64,000 bases of DNA from Asterella californica (taxonomy: Eukaryota > Streptophyta > Marchantiopsida > Marchantiales > Aytoniaceae), in contig JAYKYS010000017.1 of assembly GCA_036924285.1 (NCBI GenBank), forward strand, positions 2,151,501-2,215,500, in the 5' to 3' direction. The notes beneath the pieces were generated by a model. It saw nothing but the letters and a program-made list of their open reading frames with translations. It made no database searches and had not been told where the DNA came from. Shown here piece by piece: positions 11,015-21,620 of this stretch; position 1 is the first letter of the stretch, and each line of letters starts with the position of its first letter. Position numbers and translations under genes: made by a program.

Positions 11015-14000
11015 TGTCTATCACACATTGCTCTTCCAATTCCCAACGGGATTAGATCAATCACATGGTGTATGCCCTCTATAGCCTTCCCATGCTTTTG
11101 TCTACGGAAACGGTCTTCCTGCAGCACTACAACGACATTCACCTTCACGGAAGCTCAATAGAAGTCTCAGAAGCTCACAAGAAGAAGATAGGAAGATGAG
11201 AAGATGAGAGAAGATGGGGAAGAAGAGAAAATCCAAACAAGAGAAAACAAGATGAAAATGAGAAATTAAGACTCCGACAGGCTTCTAGTCCGGATCCTGA
11301 CTAACAAGCCATCCTTGCTTGTAATAATTTGAGGAAGAAGACCACAAATTGACTTACAGTGACACTGTCTTCTACTCGAGGATGTCGTCTTCTGCTGTGG
11401 GAAGAAGGCTTCTTTCTTCTTCTGTCGTTGCTCCGACTACTCTGTCGTCTAGGATCGCTGGATCCGTACATCCGATTATTGTCCATACGTGGATCCTAAG
11501 TGCTCTACTAGATGAGACAAGCTTCGACTCCGCACAACTTCTAACAATCACCGCCACTCAAGAAGAAGGCTTCCCATGCACAATTGGGTGTGAATTCGAG
11601 GAAACCCACTGCCCAGAAGACATAGACAAAGAAATCTGAAATCAATTCCTCGAGAAGAAGGTACATTGGTTTTGGGAAGCTCACTCCCTCCACTTCCTGC
11701 TCCTACTCCTCGACATATTAGTTTAGAAACAGGACTGCACGATGATGCCGTTCACTGCTCTAGGCTGTCCATTATCTCTATCTACATCTTCGATCCATTG
11801 CTGGAAGCGAGAATGCAGACCCCTCCTGTGTAATCCAATTCTATTCAAATGTCTCTACCAACGGGTGTAATGTGTGTATAATGTGTCTCTCACATGTGTC
11901 TCTAATGTGTCTCTAATGTGTCTCTCACATGTGTGTCAAATCCTACTCTGTATCCTACTTTATACTTTTGCATTGGAGTCGCAGAAGAGAGTTCGCCTCC
12001 AATCCTCACTCGCAGCCAAGGGAAATGGAGCGCTGTCAGAAGACCATCACGTCACATGCAGTCGGCTCCCTTCTTAGTTTGGAAACTTACTTTCTACTCC
12101 TATGCTGTCTACTCTGTCACATGGACAGTCATCTAAAATTACAAGGGGAGTTGTCTCTCCCAAGATAGTAAACCTTGCTTCTTACTAAAATTAACAAGTC
12201 AACTGTCTTCCTAACTTGCTACCTACTCTAATTCGCTGGGTGTGATCTCCTCCTGCTTGGTTCCTACCTGAACTCCTAAATTGACCTCTAATAAATTGAG
12301 AAGCCCTGTTGGTACCTTGGGTGTGACTGAGATGACTTCGTCCTCGATGTTCCTGGCTTGCTCTTCTTGGACGGATTCGGAAGACAGAAGCGTCTTCTGG
12401 GAAGCTGAGTTCACTTGCGCTTCCTCGTTCTTTTGTGACACTGATCCGACGTTGGGAGCTGGGGTGACTTCACAGTGGTCAGAGGAAGTCACCTACTCCA
12501 CTCGAAACACATGGGAAGACAACTCTACTTCTCGTCTTCTAGAAGACACCTTGTCTTCTGGGGCTTCTTCTGGGATATTCTTGACTTCCAACGCTGTCAC
12601 TACCAAGTAGACAGCGAGGTCGAACTCCTCTTTCTCCAAATCTGTCTCGATCGCTGGTCTTGGAGCATGGGAAGATGTAGCTGCTGGTCGTAAGATCGAG
12701 GGAAGATCGTAAAGGGTCTTCAAGTCCTCAATCTATCGATCCAGGTAGCGAAACATGCTGTTCTTGCACTCCATTAACATCGTCTTGGAATCGTCATCCC
12801 ACTCTCTAGCTAGGGTGAGAAGCTTCCTACCCGCGGTGAAGTTGAACTTCTTGCGAAGTGCTTCCACCAACTGCGCCGTAAGTCCATTTGCTCGGGCTTC
12901 TGTTTCCTCCCGCTGTTTCTCTGCTGTAGCTTGTGCTTCTAGGGCTTCCCGCAGTGCCTTCCATGTCATCTTCTCTTCTGCGAGAAAGGTGATTTTATCT
13001 CTGACCCGCAGAACCTCCTGGTCACGCTGCTGTAGACGTGCCTACAACTCCTAGTTGCTCTTCCTCAGATGTGCTGACTCCTTGGCAGAAGCAGCTGCTT
13101 CCGCCTTATACTTTGCTGCAAGCTTCTCCTTGGTGCGGAGGTTGGCTTCCAGCACGTCCACCTTCTTCTAGACATCTTCCTGCTGCATCAAGCTGTGCAT
13201 GCCAAATCCAGGCCGTAGTGGCTTCTCCTGAGCCATAGCACGCTTCTCCAACAACTCCATAGCTCACTGGATCTCCGAATGGAAGAAGGCGCTGAATTCT
13301 TCCAACCTTCTTCTCGCAGAAGACAAGTTCATCTCCACAATCCGATTGGAGGTGTCTTCCCTGTCTTCCAAAGACAAGGATACCTCTTCCACCACTGTGA
13401 TCTTCTGCTTTTGCGCACGGGAAGACGTTACTCTTCTTATCTTCCGAGGTGGAAGATCTCTTCCCATTGCAAGAGCGGTTTTCTTTGTTGCGCTTCCTTG
13501 AGTCGCAGTCGGAATGTCAACCCATACTTCGGCTTCTGGAGTCTTCGGAAGACTCCATGTAGTTGCAGAAACTATCTTCTGCGTAGTTCTGGTGCTCAGC
13601 GTCTCCTCCTGAGAATCTGACTCCGATCCAAAATGAATGATCGGAAAAGAGGTGCTCTTCCTAAGCACACTCTTAGGCCTCATCTTTCTTGACGGTGACG
13701 CGTCTTCCGTATCGCTGGAGTCGTCTTCTCGCACCAGAAGCGTCTTTTGATGAGTGCCCGGTCTCACATGAGGCACAAAAGTGAGAGGGGGAGTTATGGC
13801 TGCTGCTCGATCGTCTTCTCTCGAGATTTCTTCCTTCTCCTCGCACTTCTTTGTTGACTCATATCTTGCCAACTGGTCTTCTGTCAAGTCCCCTTTGGAC
13901 ACGTATAGATAACAGAAGAACGAGGTGAGGTGTGCTCTTGTTGGGGTGCCCAAGTACACCAACTCTGCCTGAACGTAAGCATGGAAGAAAGCGCTCTAAT

Positions 14001-16463
14001 TGATGGACAGTCCTCCCAGACGGCTTCCAAGAACTCCACGTCCCTGATCTCCAAGGTATCTCGTCTTCTGTGCCTTCTCTTTGGGAAAGAGGTGAAGAAA
14101 TAGCTTCACCAGAAGACGCTTCCGCGGCTCTCGGTAAGCTTCTACCTTCCACCCATTCCTCCCCTGTCTATCTTCCAGGAAGAGACAAGTCATGCTTCCA
14201 AGCACATGCCACTTTCCTGAGATCATGGGTAAGATCTTTTTCTCGACTTCGTACCCTCGGTTCTCTGATTCTGATCTGTGAAAGGCCCTATGCCACCACT
14301 CCGTCGTTCAGGAAGATGGTCTTCCTCGAACGACCCATGCCTTCGCATGTACAAGGTTACGAGGAGACAGTGTTGCCCAAACCTCCTCCAGAAGATCTTG
14401 GTCCACGAGGTTCCAATCCCACAGAAAGAAGTCGAGACCCAACTCCTTGATGAAGGGTTTGACCTCTGCCGACTCTGCTGCCGGTAACACCAACCCTCGA
14501 GGATGCATCGACATGCTTCGAGCCTCTGTTACACTAAGCCACACATATTTGTTGTGAGTCGAAGGCTCAGTCCTTCCCAAGTCTTCACAGTCTGGCTTCC
14601 ACTTTCAGAAGACGAATCTAGTCTTCTAGAAGACAGCTATTCAGTCTTCTAGGATTCTAACAGTGCTTCCTAAGTACCCCTCGTCTTCCGAGCTATATCT
14701 AAACAATCCTAACTAAGCAAGGCATTGTATGGATTCCCAAGAAGACAACCCACCTTGCATTTCATCCTACTTCCTAACAGAAGATACAAGATATGTGAGA
14801 AGTAGAGTGTACGAAAAAGGTCCAGAAGATGATCGCGGACTCTTGCGATGACAGTGGTCTCCAGGAAGACTTTCCGCAGCCAGGCTTCTCACCACTGGTC
14901 TCACCTGTCTTCGACTTCCGACACGCAATCTATCCTCACAACAGACACGGAATATTCATACTCTATTCTTTCGACTCCTTATCTCTCATACACGCTCAGA
15001 AGAAGCTTGATGCATGACGGGAAGACATGACCGTCGACCATTCTGTCCAGATTCTGCCAATAAGGCTTCTCACAACTCTCTTCTAAATTCGGGAAGAAGA
15101 AGGAAAAGGCTGCTATGGGTCGGACAAAAGAGACCCGTAAAGGACCCTCACGTCTTCTCGCGCATTCTGCCAACCTTTCCAACCTTCTCTTCTTGGATTT
15201 GAGAAGCTCGGAAGATCGGGAGGCACAGGCTTGATTCCCAACTTCCGGCTTCTCAAAACAACAATCAATTCACCAAGTCACTAAGGATTCGTACCAAGTC
15301 TCTCTCAACACAAAACCCAATCCAATCCAATCTTGATACAAATTGAACACATTCATCTTCCGAAGACGTTCAGACATTCAGAAGCATCTTCCGAAGATGT
15401 TAAGGTCTTCAGAAGTGTCTTCCGTCCATGGCTTCGGGAACAAAGGTGGGGTAGGATATGAAAATTGATAGTCATGTGATCAAATTTAAGAATGAGAGAT
15501 GGGGAAGCTCGATTCCAACTTGGGAAGAAGTGAGAAGATGGTTAGTCAATAATTGGATAGCGCTTCCGCGCCCAATTTTCATAGAAGAAAGTTCAGGGTA
15601 GGGAAATCGATCGATGAGCTTCCTACAAACGAGTGGAGAATCGCGGGGACATCAAATCAGAGACGGGAAGCGGTGGGAAAGAGAAAGAACACGGGAAGAA
15701 CCTCAGTACTGCTTCCGGCTGCTTCTGTTGCACTTCAGTCTTCTGTGCGCTTCCGATCATCAATCCCAACTCCAATGTGTCACCACGAACCTGCTACTGT
15801 CGTCAACTTTGAGCTACGCCTCTCTACTGCTTCAATCGATTCTTGCTCCACCTTCAAAACCTCTCTAATCAACCCTCGATGTCTGCTTCTTGAAATCCGC
15901 AAGGATTTCTTCAACTCGACTAGCTTAACAGAATCGACCTCGCTCTCTCTTGCCTTAATTCGATCCTATGAGTTCCCAATTCTAGCTTCTTGCTTCCACG
16001 ACTCACTTTGCTACCCTGATTGCAATCAACCTCAAAGAGCAGTTGGCCTTCGGTGCGAGAGGCAGTCGACTGATTTTGTGCTAATGTGCCTCGTCTCTGT
16101 ATCTTCCCTGCGTGATTAGGGTTTCGACTACCTTGACCTATCTACTATCATGGTGGCTACCTGGTAGGTACACCTACTTCTTGTCTAGGTGGCGCATGGT
16201 TGGTGCCCATGCAATCGCGGTCGCTGTCTTCTGTCTTCTGTCTTCCGTCTTCTGGAAGACACAACCGAGAAGACGTCTTCCCGGAAGATATCCGTCTTTC
16301 ATCTTCTGAAGAAGTCGACTTCTCTTTACAAAAGGACCTTAAGATCAGCTTCTCTCTAAGCAAGGTGTAATCTTAAGTGATAAGGTTATTTCAATTACAC
16401 AGACATGTTATTAACTTAAAAAATTTCATAAAATCTCCAATCTTGTAAATGATGGACACTACA
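11015..16463 (-). mobile_element. LTR2 family, copy A: very long LTR (about 5.4 kb) next to gypsy pol
   Basis: On the minus strand a short purine-rich tract (GTGAGGGTGGCG) follows the end of pol and is succeeded by TGTAGTGTCC, the proposed LTR start at 16,463. The other end is taken as 11,015, giving TG...CA ends. The LTR contains a long ORF (12,223-14,580) and is saturated with GAAGAC/GTCTTC. A possible minus-strand TATA (AAGTATAAAG near 11,953-11,963) lies between the ORF and the LTR end, as in LTR1. The outer boundary depends on comparison with copy B and could shift by tens of bases. Confidence 0.6.
12223..14580 (-). pseudogene. LTR2-encoded coiled-coil protein, about 785 codons, unrecognised family
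   Basis: The open segments at 14,580-14,308, 14,226-13,996, 13,962-13,264, 12,969-12,733, 12,723-12,493 and 12,492-12,223 are all in one frame, and the joins between them read sensibly. This is a single long ORF broken by eight internal stops and no frameshift. All eight are TAG or TGA and each can come from CAG or CGA by one C-to-T change; one (after YLDR) is confirmed by copy B. The N-terminal region includes FFHAYVQAELVYLGTPTRAH and then LTEDQLARYE. A Ser/Asp/Arg-rich linker follows, then a long Ala/Glu/Lys/Leu-rich coiled-coil stretch (about 13,260-12,900) and a C-terminal helical region. The layout parallels the LTR1 protein. No known domain is recognised. Its place inside the LTR, upstream of the likely promoter, is unusual. 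Confidence 0.65.
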
Positions 16464-16559
16464 TACGCCACCCTCACATGTTTGCATCCCCGCAAACATC
16501 AGCGCTTTTGTTTACGTCCAATATTTCTTGACACACCACCCATTAACGCGAGTGGTCAT

Positions 16560-18712
16560 CAAGGTACCATCTAGCTCTTCCAGCTGTAAGGAACCATTAT
16601 GAAGACCTCCAAGACTCGGTAAGGACCCATCCAGCGAAGATGAAGCTTCCTTCGGAATTTCAGATGCATGTTTTCATATAGAAGAACCAAGTCCCCATCC
16701 GTGACAGTCACCTTCTTCAGCTTGTCATCATAGTTAACCTTGCGTTGTGCTTGTACCTTGTAAGTCTTCTCCAGAGCTGCGTTCCTGTCTTCTTTGAACT
16801 CCACGAAGTTCAGAAGACATTTTTCTTGGCTTTTCTCTTCTTCCATGCGTTCGGTAACAGCTAACCTATAAGTAGGGAACTCGATGGGAACAACGGGTAT
16901 CATCTCATACGTTAGGTAGAAGGGTGTCTTCTGGGTGGTAACCTTAGATGAAATCCTAAAAGCCCACAACACATATGGCAGCTTCGTGTCTCAATCATAT
17001 GCGTGGTAAACAGTTACCTTATTCAAAATATTACAAAGAAGACCATTCGACTTCTCTGTCAATCCGTTAGCTTTCAGGTTGTACGGTGTCGTCTTCCGAT
17101 GCTTGATTCTGAAGTACTGGGTCATGAGGGAAATAGTCTCATTTAGAAAATGAGTGCCTATATTTGACACTAGTTCCAGTGAGCATCCATATCGAGTGAT
17201 GATGTTGTGTCAAAGAAATCAGACCACCACTGCAGCATCGTTCTTCCTTGTGGCTTCGCCCTCTATTATCTTCGTGGCGTAATCTATAGCTATCAAGATG
17301 TACCGTGCTCGTTTTCTTCTAGCTATCGGGGCGATTGACCCAACAAAGTCGATTTCTCACTTTTCAAAAGGAGCAAGAGGTAAAATGGGAGTACGAGGCC
17401 ACCTAGTAGTAGCTGTTGGTCTTCCCATCCTCTAACACGCATCACATCTTCTGATCTCCTCAAAAGTGTCTCTGTACATGGTTGGCCACCAGTAGCCGGC
17501 GTCCAACATCTTCTTTACCATTGTCTTCAATCCATAATGACCCCCAACATCTTTGTAGTGAAGACCCGTGATCACTGGCTTAATCTCTGAAGGCTCAAGG
17601 CATCTCCTTAGCTTCTCATCATGTCCCTTCCTAAACATGATACCCTGGAAGATGGCGTAGGGGTATGCCTTGTGTAAGAAGACAACCTTCTGCTCGGCAT
17701 CCAATCCCTCGAGGTACTGTTGGTCTTCCAAGAACTTCCTCTAGTCCTTGAAGATCGATTCCTCTGTGGAAGTTGCATAAACTGGATCAGAAGACCTAGT
17801 CTCGTCTTCTGGGAGTAGGCGGTACGCCCCTCCTCAGATGATAGTGTCTCTGGAGAAACTCGAAATAGCTTCTCGTCAAGGAACTCGTCTTCCATCTCAT
17901 CTTCTCGACGTTTTGTCTCCAATCTGGATAGATAGTCAGCATTGACATGTTGTCTTCCAGGCATGTACTCCACTGTGTAAGTAAATTCCTAGAGTAGAAG
18001 AATCCACCTAGCTATCCTAGACAAATCTGCTTTCTTCACTAGATGCTTTAAAGAAAAATGATCCACGTAGAAGACAAATGGATTAGCTAGAAGATAGTGC
18101 TTAAACTTCCTACAGGAGTAAATCATACCAAGACACTCCCTTTCAGTTGTCGAGTACTTCTTCTCTGCATCGCTGAGTTGTCTTCCCGCATAGTAGATGG
18201 GATAATCCTTCTTCTTCTCATCTTTTTGGCTCAGTACCATCCGTATGGTAAAAGCAGAAACATCCACATAAATGTGGAAGACCCTTTCCCAATCAGGTGG
18301 CCTTAGGACAGGAGATTCTGACAAAAATCTTTTCATCTCCTCGAACGCTTCCTACTGCTCAGGAGACCAGACGTAAGGTTTGTCCTTCTTAAAAAACTTG
18401 GTAAGTTTTCCTGCTATCTCTGCATACCTATCAATAAACCTCCTGTAGTATCTCACGTTGTCCAGGAAGCTTCTCAACTAAGTCAGGTTAGCAGGTGGGT
18501 GAAGTTTCATGATAACTTCCACCTTAGCATAGTCGACTTCTATGTATCTTCCAGAAATCCTATGTCCTAGCAAAATCCCTTCTAACATACCAAAGAAGCA
18601 CTTCTCAGGGTGAAGAGCCAAACGATGCTCTCTACACTTCAAAAAATACTTCTTCAGAAATATCAGATGATCTTCTTTAGATCCAAACACACAAAAATCA
18701 TCCTCAACTTAC
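16560..18712 (-). pseudogene. Ty3/gypsy pol (RT end, RNase H, integrase) of the LTR2 element, decayed
   Basis: Reading downward on the minus strand, the RT active-site strand is degenerate (VEDDFCVFGSK where a related copy at 29.4 kb has FLDDFCVFGS). Next come the RT thumb (LALHPEKCFFG), RNase H (FHIYVDVSAF, then STTERECLGMIYS and YVDHFSLKHLV) and HVNADYLSRL. The integrase zinc-binding region follows (HYKDVGGHYGLK...RRCDAC), then the core (EIDFVGSIAPI; the second acidic residue reads N in SNIGTHFLNE; ANGLTEKSN retains the Glu). It ends in a GPY/F tail (LHLRWMGPYRV) that matches 3-461. Several stops interrupt it. The 5' part is cut at about 18,712 by the DNMT-gypsy copy 3 sequence. LTR2-A lies immediately downstream. 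Confidence 0.85.
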
Positions 18713-19727
18713 ATGTCGAAGAGTTGAGTCGTAACTCATGCACGAGTCAACAGGATCAGATTGGAGCTCGATGACATGACGAGCTTGATGAAGAGATGGT
18801 GCCAGGGTGGCATGCATATGCCTTTCTTTGTGTGTTGACCATGAACTCTAGTATGGAGGGCCAGGTCGTATCTTTCTCAAGTCAGAGGATAGATGATGAA
18901 TCTCCAGATCTTGAGAGTGGAGATGGTGTTCCAGACCAGCAGATATCCATGACGATGTGATAATAATAGAGTATCTACGTACTAGCGTGGTGGTAGACAT
19001 AATAAGTGCCAAGGAGCGAGATCGCGTCTTCAAATGAACGAAGAGATTTTGACAAGAAGGACGACATGTACTTCGAGTATGAGACGATGAGAGAGTACGA
19101 ATAGTGTCACATCCATCGCAAAGGATACAGTCAGTATGACATGTCCATGAGGAGTTGGGACATTTTGAGATGAAGCGTACACATAGCTTACTCCAAAGAC
19201 AGTAGTATTGGTGGCGTGGTATGCACATCGATATGCAGCAATTTGTCGCACGATGTATGATTTGTGATCGGATACGAGTATCGTTTAACGTTCCTACTCC
19301 ACAGCTACACCCCTTACATATTATGGAGTTGGGTTATCGTTGGAGCTTGGATTTTGCGGGATCCTTATCGTTGACTGTACACTCACCACCGGTATGTGTT
19401 GGTGATGATGGAGCACTTCTCCAAGTGGATTAAGTTGGTGACATTACCAGACAAGACGAGTGAAAGGACAACGTATGCTTTCTTAGATCGAGTGCTGAGT
19501 CATTTTGGAGCACCAGCTGAAGTACTGACGGACCAAGGTATATAGTTTCTTGATGAGTTTCAGACCTTGTGATCAGGCGTTGATTGATCATCGGACTACA
19601 TCTCGAGATCATCCTGAGACGGATGGTTTGGTGGAGAGGGTTATCTAGACGGTGAAGAGATGATTGTGCAAGTATGGCTTGCAGAAACCTAGGTCACTTG
19701 GGAGATTAAGATATGCAATAACCATGA

Positions 19728-20390
19728 TTGGCTATGGACTACCGGTTTAGCCGGCAAGCGTCTTTGGTTTCTTTTTCACCGTATTTTCTATTGTATGGCC
19801 GAGATCCAGATCTACCTTTGATCATTTGTTGTGATTCTGCTGAGGTGTTGAACCTTGATGACTCGGATATGTGGGTGAGAGCATGTTCTCAACGAGCCGA
19901 GTCATTTCAGAGATTCGTGCCTATGGCTTTTGAGAACCTAACGATTGCTCAGCATAGAGACACGTTGCGATACACAACTATTCGAAGAAGAGGTTACCGG
20001 CTATCGATTTATAGATTTCATCCGGGTGATTATATCTATCTGCAGCAGACTACACCGACGACGTTGGATGTGACCACAGGACGCACTATTTTACGAGTGC
20101 ATGAGGTGTTACCTTCTGGAGTACTCATGTTAGAGAGCCGTGATGGTGTTGTTTAGAAAGATCACGTGCGTAATTGCACGCGATGTCATCTTTCAAATAT
20201 TGATGATATCGTTGACCCAAGCTTAGCGGTTGTATGCGTAAGCTTGAGGTGTATGTTGTGTGGGTCTGCTGGTGGAGCAGCCCGTGTGTTGGTGTGTGAT
20301 GGTTGTTCGAGAGGTTGGCACATGTTGTGTTTGACTCCACCTCTCAGTGTCATTCCTACTGGAAGGTGGACTTGCCCTCGTTGTATATAG
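19728..20390 (+). pseudogene. Integrase C-terminal region fused to a PHD finger (DNMT-gypsy copy 3)
   Basis: A single frame runs from the end of the integrase core (FSRQASLVSFSPYFLLYGRD) through the C-terminal domain (FHPGDYIYLQQT, then RILRVHEVLPSG-like sequence). A TAG at 20,154-20,156 replaces a TGG that is kept in the main copy. The frame then enters a complete C4HC3 PHD finger (20,250-20,384): CX2C, X10, CX2C, X4, H, X2, C, X14, CX2C. The PHD core reads VLVCDGCSRGWHMLC and TPPLSVIPTGRWTCPRC and ends two codons before the stop. PHD fingers commonly read the histone H3 tail. Here the finger sits where chromoviruses carry a chromodomain, so a role in guiding integration to chromatin is a reasonable inference. 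The upstream integrase core in this copy is broken. Confidence 0.82.
20250..20384 (+). other. PHD finger domain (C4HC3), intact in copy 3
   Basis: All eight zinc ligands are present with canonical spacing, and the tryptophan two residues before the final CX2C is kept. The equivalent region in the main copy (about 49,350-49,490) has lost one base and has this tryptophan as TAG. Confidence 0.88.
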
Positions 20391-21533
20391 CAAGGATAGC
20401 CGATTAGCTTTTTGCGTGATATGGATTGCAGACAGACGACCAACGATGAGACGATGTAGCACTCGGTCTCTTGATCTTTGCACCCATGAAGGTGTATATC
20501 ATGTAGTTGAGATATGGGACTATCTGGAGTTAGAGAGACCTAACCATCAGTTAGGGAGGCGATAGTGCATCGCACACTCAACAAGGTCTCCAAGTGTTGA
20601 TAGCACACTCAACCAGGCTCATTGTGAGGTGAACTAATGTGAGTCATGTACTGGCTTTGAAAGTAGTGTGGTAGTTCAATAGAGCTCCAACTATTATTTT
20701 TCCCAACGTATAAGAAGTATTGCAACCTTATTTCGAGTCGTAGTAATTTAATTAAACCTGACCATTAGTTTACGGATCATATTGTGTTGCAAAGCAATGC
20801 ATAATTCCCTATGAAGCTGTAATGATTGCCTCGTTGCAAATTGATACATTGTCCGAGATATGGTGAGGGGAACTCCCAATCCTGCAATAAGATGCCTCTC
20901 CAAAAACTGAATCTAGATGGTAGCATTTGCTTTTACCACTAACTCTGCTTTTGCCCACTTTGTGACATAATCAACAAAATCACCTTAACATGTCTTTATC
21001 TGATCTCTCACCTGACCCTAAACCCTAATCCTCATTTGCATTCTAGGGATCTCAATGGACGAACATCACAACTTGTAGGATGATTTCCATTGTAATGATA
21101 TGCTATCAGTTCCCATAGGTCTTCAAACCTTGTTGAATCCTGTCTTAGGATACCATGAAACCTTCATCCAACTCCTACAAAGTTGTTTATTTTCTTCTGC
21201 ACTGATTTTTTTGTCGAGGAACATTTCTCTTGATTTCAGTCATGATAATACAGGTTGATCATAAAGAATGAGACCCGAGTTCTTGTGCATGAGTGTGTTG
21301 GAAAGAATGTTAAACAAGTCAGTGATAAAGAATGAATCGAGCTCTTGGATGCCATCATATTCAAAACGAGTGATGGAAAACGCGGGTTGAAGATAGGACA
21401 CCATCCAAGTAAAATGCGAAGAAGTTACAGACGGTTGTTAGTATGTTACCAGTTGCTCCAAACTGGAGTGCCGGATGGTTTTTAGGATGGTGATTCTTTT
21501 GCCATACCCTTCATTTGTAGGCATGCATATTCA

Positions 21534-21557
21534 CCCTCTTCCGAGTTCGGAAGAGGG
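21534..21557. repeat. 24-bp hairpin palindrome (first of a pair)
   Basis: Arms CCCTCTTCCGA and TCGGAAGAGGG are exact complements around a GT centre. The inner half TTCCGA/TCGGAA is shared with the next palindrome. Confidence 0.85.
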
Positions 21558-21568
21558 GGAACTATGCG

Positions 21569-21620
21569 TTTAATTTAAGACCTAACCCTTCCGATCGGAA
21601 GGGTTAGGTATTAAATTAAA
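21569..21620. repeat. 52-bp near-perfect palindrome (second of a pair)
   Basis: Two 26-base halves are reverse complements with one mismatch. The outer arms are TTTAATTTAA/TTAAATTAAA and the inner arms CCTAACCCTTCCGA/TCGGAAGGGTTAGG, meeting with no loop. Confidence 0.9.

Larger units (their letters stand above)
18716..20575 (+). mobile_element. DNMT-gypsy element, copy 3: 3' half (RNase H/integrase end plus PHD finger)
   Basis: The segment aligns with about 51,010-49,190 of the main copy in inverse orientation. It begins with GTTGAGTCGTAACTCATGCA, passes through the spacer and integrase, and ends in the stretch GTTAGAGAGACCTAACC, just before the main copy's 3' non-coding region. The first ~1 kb has many stops and shifts; the last ~700 bp is well preserved. 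It inserted into, or was joined to, the RT region of the LTR2 gypsy element at about 18,712. No LTR of the 293-bp type is attached in the window. Confidence 0.85.

Noticed and set aside
15553..16119. 188-codon open frame on the plus strand inside LTR2-A.
   Set aside because: It is antisense to the LTR, Ser/Arg/Leu-rich, without any recognised domain and absent from LTR2-B. The TCTTC-rich composition favours chance open frames.
20166..20390. PHD finger as an exon of a host chromatin gene.
   Set aside because: It is in frame with the integrase tail, and the same arrangement is repeated (in broken form) in the main element at 49.4 kb.
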